DNA of 12,794 nt from UBA1858 sp965658595. GTDB taxonomy: Bacteria; Pseudomonadota; Gammaproteobacteria; UBA4575. The stretch is taken from contig CBFHSW010000072.1 of NCBI GenBank assembly GCA_965658595.1, positions 1-12,794 of the forward strand, written 5' to 3'. Both the position numbers and the translations under genes were made by a program. Below, one piece after another: positions 6,344-12,794 of this stretch; position 1 is the stretch's first letter; each line of letters opens with the position of its first letter. The notes beneath the pieces are model-generated. The model was not told the origin of the DNA. It did not search any database and saw only the letters and a program-made list of their open reading frames with translations.

Positions 6344-8368
6344 ATGGCTAAAGAATTTTCACTACAATCAGAATTTGAGCCTGCTGGCGATCAGCCGCAA
6401 GCCATCAAAAGCCTAATTGAGGGCTTAGAGGATGGTTTGGCCCATCAAACCCTGCTGGGTGTGACCGGTTCTGGTAAGACATTCACTATTGCTAATGTCA
6501 TTCAGGAGCTGCAACGTCCCACCATCGTAATTGCTCCTAACAAGACTCTAGCGGCTCAATTATATGGAGAGATGAAATCTTTCTTTCCAGATAACTCGGT
6601 CGAATATTTTGTATCTTACTATGATTATTATCAGCCGGAAGCCTATGTACCCTCTAGCGATACCTTCATTGAAAAGGATGCGTCGGTTAATGATCACATA
6701 GAACAGATGCGATTATCAGCCACCAAGGCATTATTTGAGCGCAACGATACAATTATTGTTGCCACGGTTTCAGCGATTTATGGATTAGGTGACCCGCGTT
6801 CTTATCTAAATATGGTGATACATCTGGATCGAGGTGATATTGCTGATCAGCGCAAGCTGTTGAGACGTCTAGCAGAACTCCAATACACGCGCAATGATGT
6901 TGAACTCAAACGTGGAACATTCCGAGTGCGTGGTGAAGTCATTGATGTGCATCCTGCTGAATCTGACCGAGAAGCGATCCGTATCGAATTTTTTGATGAA
7001 GAAATTGAACAATTAAGTTATTTCGATCCGCTAACCGGTGAAGTATTGAGAAAGGTACCTAGGCTAACTATTTATCCTAAGTCCCATTATGTGACGCCAC
7101 GTGAAGTGATTTTGAATGCTTTGGATTCTATTAAAGATGAATTGAAAGAGCGTTTGGAACATTTGCGCAGCATAGATAAGTTGGTGGAAGCGCAACGTCT
7201 TGAACAGCGTACGCAGTTTGATCTAGAAATGTTGCATGAGCTGGGCTACTGCTCTGGGATTGAGAACTACTCACGCTATTTGAGTGGACGAGCGCCTGGT
7301 GAGCCGCCCCCATGTTTGCTCGATTATCTCCCCGACAATGCATTGATGGTGATGGATGAAAGTCACGTATCAGTGCCACAATTTGGAGGTATGTATAAGG
7401 GCGATCGTTCACGCAAAGAAACTTTAGTGGAGTATGGTTTTCGAATGCCATCTGCTATGGATAATCGTCCACTAAAATTTGAAGAATTTGAGTCGCTGGC
7501 TCCTCAGATGATATTTGTCTCAGCTACGCCCGGTAATTACGAGGGTGAGAAAGCCGGTGCGGTGGTAGAGCAAGTAGTACGACCCACCGGCTTGATTGAT
7601 CCTGAGGTTGAAGTGCGTCCAGTAGGCACGCAGGTGGATGATGTTTTGTCAGAGATTAATGAGCGCGTAGCCAAAGAAGAGCGAGTATTGATTACAACCT
7701 TAACGAAACGTATGTCAGAGGACCTCACGGATTATCTAGATGAGCACGGAGTGCGAGTGCGTTATTTGCACTCTGATATCGATACTGTAGAGCGAGTTGA
7801 GATTATTCAGGACTTGCGAAAAGGCTTATTTGATGTGCTAGTGGGTATCAACTTATTGCGTGAGGGTTTAGATATTCCCGAAGTGTCACTAGTGGCCATA
7901 CTGGATGCTGATAAAGAAGGTTTTTTGCGTTCTGACCGTTCTCTCATTCAGACTATTGGGCGTGCCGCACGAAATCTACACGGTAAGGCCATTTTGTATG
8001 CCGATAAGATCACCGGTTCCATGCAGCGGGCTATAGACGAGACCGAGCGCAGACGACAAAAGCAAGTTCAGCATAATGAGGAAAATAATATTGTGCCGCG
8101 CAGTGTTAAAAAAGCGGTGGGTGATATTATGGAGGGTGCTCAATCAAAATATGATACGCAGCGCAGCGGCGGGAAGTCTCCACAACTCAGAGATGTCGTG
8201 CTGGATGCTATAACGCCTGAGATCGCAGTTAAGAAAATCCACCAGCTGGAACAACAAATGTATGAGCATGCACGCAACTTGGAATTTGAAGAGGCGGGTA
8301 GATTGCGTGATGAGATCCAACAATTAAAAAGTGCAGCATTCCAGATACCTGCCAGCGAGGCTAGTTAG
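6344..8368 (+). CDS. uvrB: Excinuclease ABC subunit B
   Basis: UvrB takes over damaged DNA from UvrA, checks the lesion and recruits UvrC for incision in nucleotide excision repair. The 674-residue product is full length and collinear with E. coli UvrB. I see Walker A G-V-T-G-S-G-K-T (39-46), the aromatic beta-hairpin Y-Y-D-Y-Y-Q-P-E-A-Y (92-101) that probes the strand, helicase motif II D-E-S-H (338-341), S-A-T-P-G-N-Y-E (393-400), G-I-N-L-L-R-E-G-L-D (501-510), the arginine-finger motif Q-T-I-G-R-A-A-R-N (536-544) and a C-terminal UVR helical pair (about 630-665) that binds UvrC. I choose ATG 6344 because it gives the family start M-A-K-E-F-x-L; the in-frame ATG at 6311 lies at the edge of the UACG hairpin. 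The ribosome site is weak (AAGAG). No good LexA box is visible upstream. Confidence 0.97.
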   Translation: MAKEFSLQSEFEPAGDQPQAIKSLIEGLEDGLAHQTLLGVTGSGKTFTIANVIQELQRPTIVIAPNKTLAAQLYGEMKSFFPDNSVEYFVSYYDYYQPEAYVPSSDTFIEKDASVNDHIEQMRLSATKALFERNDTIIVATVSAIYGLGDPRSYLNMVIHLDRGDIADQRKLLRRLAELQYTRNDVELKRGTFRVRGEVIDVHPAESDREAIRIEFFDEEIEQLSYFDPLTGEVLRKVPRLTIYPKSHYVTPREVILNALDSIKDELKERLEHLRSIDKLVEAQRLEQRTQFDLEMLHELGYCSGIENYSRYLSGRAPGEPPPCLLDYLPDNALMVMDESHVSVPQFGGMYKGDRSRKETLVEYGFRMPSAMDNRPLKFEEFESLAPQMIFVSATPGNYEGEKAGAVVEQVVRPTGLIDPEVEVRPVGTQVDDVLSEINERVAKEERVLITTLTKRMSEDLTDYLDEHGVRVRYLHSDIDTVERVEIIQDLRKGLFDVLVGINLLREGLDIPEVSLVAILDADKEGFLRSDRSLIQTIGRAARNLHGKAILYADKITGSMQRAIDETERRRQKQVQHNEENNIVPRSVKKAVGDIMEGAQSKYDTQRSGGKSPQLRDVVLDAITPEIAVKKIHQLEQQMYEHARNLEFEEAGRLRDEIQQLKSAAFQIPASEAS

Positions 8369-8429
8369 GTTAATTAAAGCACTATAAATCACTGCATGAC
8401 TGTGTTATTTTCCGCAGTCCTGTTATTGC

Positions 8430-8506
8430 AGGCGCGTAGCTCAGTTGGTTAGAGCACCACCTTGACATGGTGGGGGTCGTTGGTTCGAATCCAATCGCGC
8501 CTACCA
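8430..8506 (+). tRNA. tRNA-Val (anticodon GAC)
   Basis: A 77-nt cloverleaf with the CCA encoded. The acceptor arm is AGGCGCG / CGCGCCT with discriminator A, the D arm contains AGCTCAGTTGGTTAGAGC, the anticodon arm is CCACC-TTGACAT-GGTGG (GAC at 8464-8466) and the T arm contains GGTTCGAATCC. The body is nearly identical to E. coli tRNA-Val(GAC). Position 8430 is the true first base, because U8 and A9 follow the seven-base acceptor strand. It stands alone, downstream of uvrB; I could not fix a promoter. Confidence 0.96.
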
Positions 8507-8533
8507 CAACTATTAGTGGATAAAATGGCGGTA

Positions 8534-8573
8534 TGAAATAGTGGCACGATAATGGTTTAACCTCACTATTTTA
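8534..8573 (+). terminator. Hairpin downstream of tRNA-Val
   Basis: TGAAATAGTG (8534-8543) and CACTATTTTA (8564-8573) pair over 10 positions (one G-T wobble) around a 20-nt loop that itself contains GGTTTAACC. It may end or trim the tRNA-Val transcript, but it is AT-rich and has no clean T tract, so this call is weak. Confidence 0.3.
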
Positions 8574-8696
8574 AATATTATGGACATGGGTATTATGCTG
8601 ACTTAGTGCACATCACACTAAATTAGTACTCAATATTATCCACAGTTTGCGCCAGTACCTAGCACCAGTTCTTAGCATATGTACTTAGCGAGAATA

Positions 8697-8738
8697 TCTA
8701 GAGTTAGCAGTCTAGAAGACGTTTAGAAAGTAATCGTC
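8697..8738 (+). promoter_or_regulatory. Two upstream stem-loops of the thrS leader
   Basis: TCTAGA at 8697-8702 and 8711-8716 can pair around an 8-nt loop. Immediately after, GACG-T-TTA (8718-8725) pairs with TAA-T-CGTC (8731-8738), with one T-T mismatch and a GAAAG loop. An AT-rich, apparently unstructured stretch of about 50 nt separates these from the anticodon-like arm. The order stem-loop, single strand, stem-loop, Shine-Dalgarno matches the domain order described for the E. coli thrS operator, so one of these may be the counterpart of its upstream domain. I see no convincing promoter in 8507-8696. Confidence 0.4.
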
Positions 8739-8791
8739 AGCAAATAATGGCTAAAAATCGCATAATTTGATTATGTAACAATCATCAACAA

Positions 8792-8820
8792 GTGACCTCT
8801 CGTATGGGCCACCACTGGAG
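8792..8820 (+). promoter_or_regulatory. Candidate thrS translational operator, tRNA-Thr anticodon mimic
   Basis: GTG-A-CCT (8792-8798) pairs with GGG-C-CAC (8806-8812): seven positions with one A-C mismatch and one T-G wobble, closing a 7-nt loop CTCGTAT (8799-8805). The loop has the layout of an anticodon loop: U before the triplet, CGU (8801-8803, a threonine anticodon), then A. The stem ends 4 nt before the Shine-Dalgarno GGAG (8817-8820). In E. coli, threonyl-tRNA synthetase binds such a CGU arm upstream of its own start and blocks the ribosome. The same control is inferred here. Confidence 0.65.
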
Positions 8821-8826
8821 AACGAC

Positions 8827-10728
8827 ATGCCTCAAATCACTTTGCCAGACGGCAATATTAAATCCTATGAACATCCCGTAACTGTTACGCAATTAGCGGC
8901 TGATATCGGCCCTGGTCTCGCTAAGGCAACGATCGCTGGGCGCGTTAACGGACAGTTGGTGGATGCCTGCGTAGCTATCGAAGAAGATGCTGACGTGGCT
9001 ATCATCACCAATAAAGATGAAGAAGGCATAGAAATTATTCGTCACTCATTCGCGCACTTGATCGGTCATGCTGTCAAACAGCTTTTCCCTAGCGCTAAAA
9101 TGGCGATTGGACCAGTGATAGAAAATGGATTTTATTATGACATTGATTTTGAGCACAGTTTTACACCGGAAGATTTGGAAGCGATAGAAAAACGCATTCA
9201 AGAACTGATTAAAAAAGATTACGACGTGATTCGCGAAGTGGTGAGTAAGCAACAGGCTGTGGCAGCCTTTGAAGCGCGTGGCGAAAATTATAAAGTTGAG
9301 ATTGCCAGTGAAATTCCAGAGGGTGAAGAGATTGCGCTATATCACCATGAAGAATATACCGATATGTGTCGTGGCCCCCATGTGCCCAACACGCGTCATC
9401 TGAAAGCCTTTAAGCTGACTAAGCTAGCAGGCGCCTATTGGCGGGGTAATTCAGACAACGCCATGTTGCAGCGTATTTACGGCACTGCATGGCCAGATAA
9501 GAAACAACTTAAGCAATACTTGACCGCGATCGAAGAAGCAGAGAAACGTGACCATCGTCGCTTGGGTAAGCAGATGGATATGTTCCATTTTCAAGAAGAA
9601 GCACCGGGCATGGTATTTTGGCATGCGCGTGGTTGGGAGCTGTTTCGTACGGTAGAGAGTTATATTCGTAAAAAACTATCTACACGTGGCTACAATGAAG
9701 TGCATACACCACAAGTATTGGATCGTTCTTTATGGGAAAAATCAGGTCACTGGGAAAAATTTGGTGATATGATTTTTTCAACCCAATCGGAAAATCGCGA
9801 ATTTGCAGTTAAGCCTATGAATTGCCCATGTCATGTGCAGTTATTCAATCAAGGGCTCAAAAGCTATCGTGATCTGCCCTATAAAATTGCTGAGTTCGGC
9901 ACTGTGCATCGCAATGAGCCATCAGGCACCTTGCATGGATTGATGCGGGCGCGACGTTTTGTTCAAGATGATGCACATATTTTCTGTACTGAAGACCAGT
10001 TGCAAGATGAGGTCACACAGCTAATTGATCTGACTTATGAAGTGTATGCCGACTTTGGATTTGAGAATATTGAATTAGCGCTCTCTACGCGCCCTGAAAA
10101 ACGTGTAGGGGAAGAATCTTTATGGGATCAGGCAGAACAAAGTTTGAAAGAGTCGCTAGAAAATAAAGGGCTCAAGTATCTCCTGCAACCTGGTGAAGGG
10201 GCTTTTTACGGGCCTAAGATAGAATTTACCCTTAAAGATAGCCTTGGTAGACGTTGGCAATGCGGTACTATCCAATTGGATTTTTCAATGCCAGGTCGAC
10301 TCGATGCCAATTATGTGAGCGAGGACGGTTCCAAGAAAACTCCTGTGATGATACATCGAGCAATTCTGGGTTCTTTGGAGCGTTTCATCGGTATTCTTAT
10401 TGAGCATCATGCGGGTAATTTGCCGTTATGGTTGGCACCAATACAGGCAATAATGTTAAATATTACCGATGCGCAGGCTGAATATGCTCAAAATGTTCAA
10501 AAAATGCTGCAAAATGCAGGCTTTCGGATCAATATCGACTTGAGAAATGAGAAGATAGGCTATAAGATTCGCGAGCACACAATTCAACGCATTCCATACC
10601 TTCTCGTGGCAGGTGATCGAGAGGTGGAAGCGCAAACAGTCGCAGTTCGAACACGTCATGGTGAAGATCGAGGCTCAATGAGTATTGAGGCTTTACTAAC
10701 GTTATTGACTGAAGAATTAGAGAATTAA
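8827..10728 (+). CDS. thrS: Threonine--tRNA ligase
   Basis: ThrRS charges tRNA-Thr with threonine in the cytoplasm and edits mischarged serine. At 633 residues it is complete (E. coli 642). Domains in order: TGS (about 1-62); the N2 editing domain with H73-x3-H77 and C181-x3-H185; the class II catalytic core (about 240-530) with motif 2 around H-R-N-E-P-S-G (361-367) and motif 3 near A-I-L-G-S-L-E-R; and the anticodon-binding domain (about 535-633). The three zinc ligands that select threonine are present: C333 (M-N-C-P-C-H), H384 (D-D-A-H) and H510 (M-I-H-R). ATG 8827 has GGAG 6 nt upstream. The gene heads the translation operon, with infC starting 60 nt after its stop, and its leader carries the anticodon-mimic hairpin described separately. 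Confidence 0.98.
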   Translation: MPQITLPDGNIKSYEHPVTVTQLAADIGPGLAKATIAGRVNGQLVDACVAIEEDADVAIITNKDEEGIEIIRHSFAHLIGHAVKQLFPSAKMAIGPVIENGFYYDIDFEHSFTPEDLEAIEKRIQELIKKDYDVIREVVSKQQAVAAFEARGENYKVEIASEIPEGEEIALYHHEEYTDMCRGPHVPNTRHLKAFKLTKLAGAYWRGNSDNAMLQRIYGTAWPDKKQLKQYLTAIEEAEKRDHRRLGKQMDMFHFQEEAPGMVFWHARGWELFRTVESYIRKKLSTRGYNEVHTPQVLDRSLWEKSGHWEKFGDMIFSTQSENREFAVKPMNCPCHVQLFNQGLKSYRDLPYKIAEFGTVHRNEPSGTLHGLMRARRFVQDDAHIFCTEDQLQDEVTQLIDLTYEVYADFGFENIELALSTRPEKRVGEESLWDQAEQSLKESLENKGLKYLLQPGEGAFYGPKIEFTLKDSLGRRWQCGTIQLDFSMPGRLDANYVSEDGSKKTPVMIHRAILGSLERFIGILIEHHAGNLPLWLAPIQAIMLNITDAQAEYAQNVQKMLQNAGFRINIDLRNEKIGYKIREHTIQRIPYLLVAGDREVEAQTVAVRTRHGEDRGSMSIEALLTLLTEELEN

Positions 10729-10788
10729 ACGATTTAGGCAGATAATGCCGAATAGAGACATACTTTTTAGACACAATAGGAGCGACAC

Positions 10789-11313
10789 ATTAGCGCGAGT
10801 AAAGACGTTCGCCTGAACGACGAAATATTTGATCCAGAAGTAAGACTGATTGATGCCACCGGCGATAATGTTGGGGTAGTAAAAATTGAAGATGCCTTAC
10901 GAATGGCCGGCGAAGCAGATCTTGATCTAGTAGAAATATCGCCAAATGCGCAGCCGCCCGTATGTCGAGTGATGGATTACGGAAAGTTTAAGTTCGAGCA
11001 GAGTAAACGTGCTCACTTAGCGAAAAAGAAACAAAAACAGATACAAGTTAAAGAGATTAAGTTTCGACCGGGTACCGAAGAAGGTGACTACAAGGTTAAG
11101 TTAAGAAAGTTAATTGAATTTCTTGAGGCTGGAGATAAAACCAAGATTACTATTCGTTATCGTGGTCGAGAAATGCAACACCAGCAACTAGGTGCACAGT
11201 TACTCAAGCGTCTAGAAGCGGATTTAGAAGAATACGGGGATGTTGAGCAACGTCCCAAAATGGAAGGACGCCAGTTGGTTATGGTGTTGGGACCATCCAA
11301 GAAGAAAAAGTAA
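10789..11313 (+). CDS. infC: Translation initiation factor IF-3 with an AUU start codon
   Basis: IF-3 binds the 30S subunit, prevents subunit joining and checks the start codon and initiator tRNA. The reading frame is closed upstream by TAG at 10777-10779, and between that stop and the conserved N-terminal part the only plausible initiation triplet is ATT at 10789, placed 6 nt after AGGAG (10778-10782). This gives 174 residues beginning M-S-A-S-K-D-V-R-L-N-D-E; E. coli has 180. The N domain has D-L-V-E-I-S-P-N-A-Q-P-P-V-C-R and M-D-Y-G-K-F, the linker is lysine-rich, and the C domain has I-K-F-R-P-G-T-E-E-G-D-Y and R-G-R-E-M-Q-H-Q-Q. Starting at the ATG 10903 would delete 38 residues of the N domain. 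In E. coli the AUU start lets IF-3 repress its own synthesis; the same is expected here. Confidence 0.96.
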   Translation: MSASKDVRLNDEIFDPEVRLIDATGDNVGVVKIEDALRMAGEADLDLVEISPNAQPPVCRVMDYGKFKFEQSKRAHLAKKKQKQIQVKEIKFRPGTEEGDYKVKLRKLIEFLEAGDKTKITIRYRGREMQHQQLGAQLLKRLEADLEEYGDVEQRPKMEGRQLVMVLGPSKKKK

Positions 11314-11348
11314 TACTTTAAATATATTAGTACATACCAGGAACAGTA

Positions 11349-11546
11349 ATGCCTAAATTGAAAACAAACAGAGGTGCTGCGAAACGCTTCAAGAAGACGG
11401 CTACCGGTCGTTTCAAATGTTCGCAATCACATCTACGTCACATTTTGACGAAGAAAAGCACTAAGCGTAAACGTCATTTACGTAGTGTCGACATGGTGGA
11501 TAAGGTGGATACACCTATGATCCGTCGAATGATGCCATACGCATAA
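11349..11546 (+). CDS. rpmI: 50S ribosomal protein bL35
   Basis: A 65-residue, strongly basic protein of the large ribosomal subunit, complete and of normal length. The start M-P-K-L-K-T-N-R-G-A-A-K-R-F and the K-R-K-R-H-L-R segment are typical of bL35. ATG 11349 has AGGAA (11339-11343) 5 nt upstream. It lies 35 nt after infC and 26 nt before rplT. In E. coli, bL20 represses rpmI and rplT by binding a pseudoknot near the rpmI start; the short infC-rpmI gap leaves little room, so any such site would have to reach into infC. Confidence 0.97.
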   Translation: MPKLKTNRGAAKRFKKTATGRFKCSQSHLRHILTKKSTKRKRHLRSVDMVDKVDTPMIRRMMPYA

Positions 11547-11572
11547 CAGAATTGAAGTAAAAGGAAAAAGTC

Positions 11573-11926
11573 ATGTCTAGAGTTAAACGCGGTGTAACAG
11601 CACGCGCACGTCACAAGAAGGTTCTTGCTAAAGCCAAAGGTTATTATGGTGCTCGCAAGAACGTTTATCGTGTTGCTACCCAAGCTGTCACTAAAGCCGG
11701 TCAATATGCATATCGAGATCGTCGCCAGAGAAAGAGACAGTTTCGTACGCTATGGATTGCACGAATTAACGCAGGTGCAAGACAATTTGGACTCTCATAC
11801 AGCCGCATGATCGATGGTTTAAATAAAGCCTCAATCGAAGTCGATCGTAAAGTACTAGCAGATCTTGCTGTGCATGATATCGATGCTTTTGGTCAACTAG
11901 CTGAGCGTGCAAAAGCCCAGTTATAG
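11573..11926 (+). CDS. rplT: 50S ribosomal protein bL20
   Basis: A 117-residue basic protein needed early in 50S assembly, where its N-terminal extension threads into 23S rRNA. It is complete and of the usual length. Signatures include M-S-R-V-K-R-G-V at the start, A-K-G-Y-Y-G-A-R (21-28), Y-A-Y-R-D-R-R-Q-R-K-R and L-W-I-A-R-I-N-A (about 60-67). AAGGA (11561-11565) lies 7 nt before ATG 11573. In E. coli bL20 is the repressor of its own operon. A strong intrinsic terminator hairpin follows 28 nt after the stop. Confidence 0.98.
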   Translation: MSRVKRGVTARARHKKVLAKAKGYYGARKNVYRVATQAVTKAGQYAYRDRRQRKRQFRTLWIARINAGARQFGLSYSRMIDGLNKASIEVDRKVLADLAVHDIDAFGQLAERAKAQL

Positions 11927-11954
11927 AGTACCGTTAGCAAAAAGTTTTACCTTT

Positions 11955-11989
11955 AAAGGGAAAGATAGTCATCTTTCCCTTTTTTATTT
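11955..11989 (+). terminator. Intrinsic terminator or attenuator between rplT and pheS
   Basis: AAAGGGAAAGAT (11955-11966) and ATCTTTCCCTTT (11971-11982) form a perfect 12-bp stem with an AGTC loop, followed at once by a T-rich run (TTTATTT). This is a strong rho-independent signal. In E. coli the matching place holds the pheM leader and the attenuator of pheST. Here I find no properly initiated phenylalanine-rich leader peptide before it, so it may be a plain, possibly partial, terminator. Confidence 0.85.
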
Positions 11990-12036
11990 CTGCAGTACAC
12001 GATAAATTAACGCATTGTTTCAGTGGGAAGATAGAA

Positions 12037-12794
12037 GTGAGTGAACTCGAGCAACTCTTAAATGAGGCGCATCAAGCGATAACAGACTGTGATGGTCTAA
12101 AAGATATTGAAGCCTTGCGTGTCCATTATCTGGGCAAAAAAGGATTAGTTACCCAACAACTCAAATCGTTGGGTCAATTATCGGCTGAAGATCGACCTGC
12201 AGCAGGTCAGCGCATTAATGAAGTGAAGCAAGCTATCCAAGCTCAGCTAGAGTCAAAAACTCAAGCGCTGGAAGCGGCGGCTATCAACGAAAAATTAACA
12301 TCAGAAACTATAGATGTCACTCTGCCAGGTCGCTGTGACGATGTCGGTACTTTGCATCCGGTGACAATCACCTTGCGCCGCATTGAGAGTTTATTTCAGC
12401 GTCATGGGTTCTCGGTGGTTGATGGACCTGAAATAGAAGATGATTTCCACAATTTTGAAGCGCTGAATATTCCTCCCCATCATCCGGCGCGTGCGATGCA
12501 TGACACGTTCTACTTCGACGATGGTTTGTTGCTCCGTACTCATACTTCTTCGGTACAGATTCGTACCATGCAGAACAATCCACCACCGATCCGCATAATT
12601 GCTCCGGGTCGCGTGTATCGTTGTGATTCAGATATTACTCACAGTCCAATGTTCCACCAAGTGGAAGGCTTATTGGTAGATAAAGATGTGAGCTTTGCAC
12701 AACTCAAGGGGTTAGTGATTGAATTTCTGCACGCCTTTTTTGAAAACGATCAATTAGGCATACGTTTTAGACCTTCATATTTTCCGTTCACTGA
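12037..12794 (+). CDS. pheS: Phenylalanine--tRNA ligase alpha subunit (3' end outside the window)
   Basis: PheS is the catalytic alpha subunit of the alpha2-beta2 phenylalanyl-tRNA synthetase. The window holds 252 codons plus two bases and ends inside the conserved F-R-P-S-Y-F-P-F-T-E segment. I start at GTG 12037, which gives M-S-E-L-E-Q-L as the counterpart of E. coli M-S-H-L-A-E-L, with GGGA (12025-12028) 8 nt upstream; no ATG is available near it. The N-terminal part (1-85) is the helical tRNA-binding coiled coil, with Y-L-G-K-K-G. The class II core follows: L-H-P-V-T (106-110), G-P-E-I-E-D-D-F-H-N-F, H-H-P-A-R, motif 2 with R-I-I-A-P-G-R-V-Y-R and then S-P-M-F-H-Q-V-E-G. It lies beyond the rplT terminator, so its expression depends on read-through or on a promoter I cannot identify. 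Confidence 0.97.
   Translation, partial: MSELEQLLNEAHQAITDCDGLKDIEALRVHYLGKKGLVTQQLKSLGQLSAEDRPAAGQRINEVKQAIQAQLESKTQALEAAAINEKLTSETIDVTLPGRCDDVGTLHPVTITLRRIESLFQRHGFSVVDGPEIEDDFHNFEALNIPPHHPARAMHDTFYFDDGLLLRTHTSSVQIRTMQNNPPPIRIIAPGRVYRCDSDITHSPMFHQVEGLLVDKDVSFAQLKGLVIEFLHAFFENDQLGIRFRPSYFPFT

Noticed and set aside
7131..7451. Minus-strand open frame inside uvrB
   Set aside because: It is antisense to the conserved middle of UvrB and has no ribosome site or homology that I recognise.
11887..12006. A pheM-like leader peptide
   Set aside because: A frame with several Phe codons passes through the terminator, but its only possible start is a GTG inside rplT without a Shine-Dalgarno, and the Phe codons are not clustered before the hairpin.
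12368..12586. Minus-strand open frame of 72 codons
   Set aside because: It is antisense to the conserved catalytic region of pheS.
1..12794. CRISPR arrays, insertion sequences, rRNA genes or an origin
   Set aside because: I found no regularly spaced repeats, no transposase or integrase sequence, no rRNA-like stretches and no clusters of DnaA boxes.

Overview
The window reads as a chromosomal segment of a gammaproteobacterium. The right-hand third carries the order thrS-infC-rpmI-rplT-pheS, which is the enterobacterial/gammaproteobacterial translation operon, and infC starts with AUU as in Escherichia coli. The base composition is moderate and the genes are closely packed. I cannot name a genus.

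Left part (1-4048, + strand) is a tight accessory operon. It holds the 3' end of a tandem-PEGA/SUMF1-fold protein, a 40-residue secreted or membrane peptide, a MotA/TolQ/ExbB-family channel subunit, and two different proteins that join a MotB/ExbD-like N-terminal membrane helix to a von Willebrand factor A (VWA) domain. Junctions are 25 nt, a 1-nt overlap, 6 nt and a 4-nt overlap. The channel subunit keeps both pore-helix threonines of the ExbB/TolQ family, and both VWA proteins keep an aspartate at the start of their helix (F-I/L-D-I). I read this as an ion-driven 5:2-type motor whose plug/effector subunits are VWA proteins. I know of no described function for this arrangement, and it is the best candidate here for an undescribed system.

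Middle part: 4049-4446 holds no intact gene. It is followed by tRNA-Asn (- strand) with a likely promoter, a small BRO-N domain protein set between two hairpins, a class I aminotransferase (- strand), and divergently uvrB (+ strand), then tRNA-Val(GAC).

Right part (8507-12794): a long thrS leader contains a 7-nt loop CUCGUAU on a tRNA-like stem just before the Shine-Dalgarno sequence. This closely resembles the operator by which E. coli threonyl-tRNA synthetase represses its own mRNA. Then come thrS, infC (AUU start), rpmI, rplT, a strong intrinsic terminator or attenuator, and the 5' part of pheS, which runs off the window. Together these genes supply two aminoacyl-tRNA synthetases, initiation factor 3 and two 50S proteins, with several autoregulatory devices visible in the sequence.
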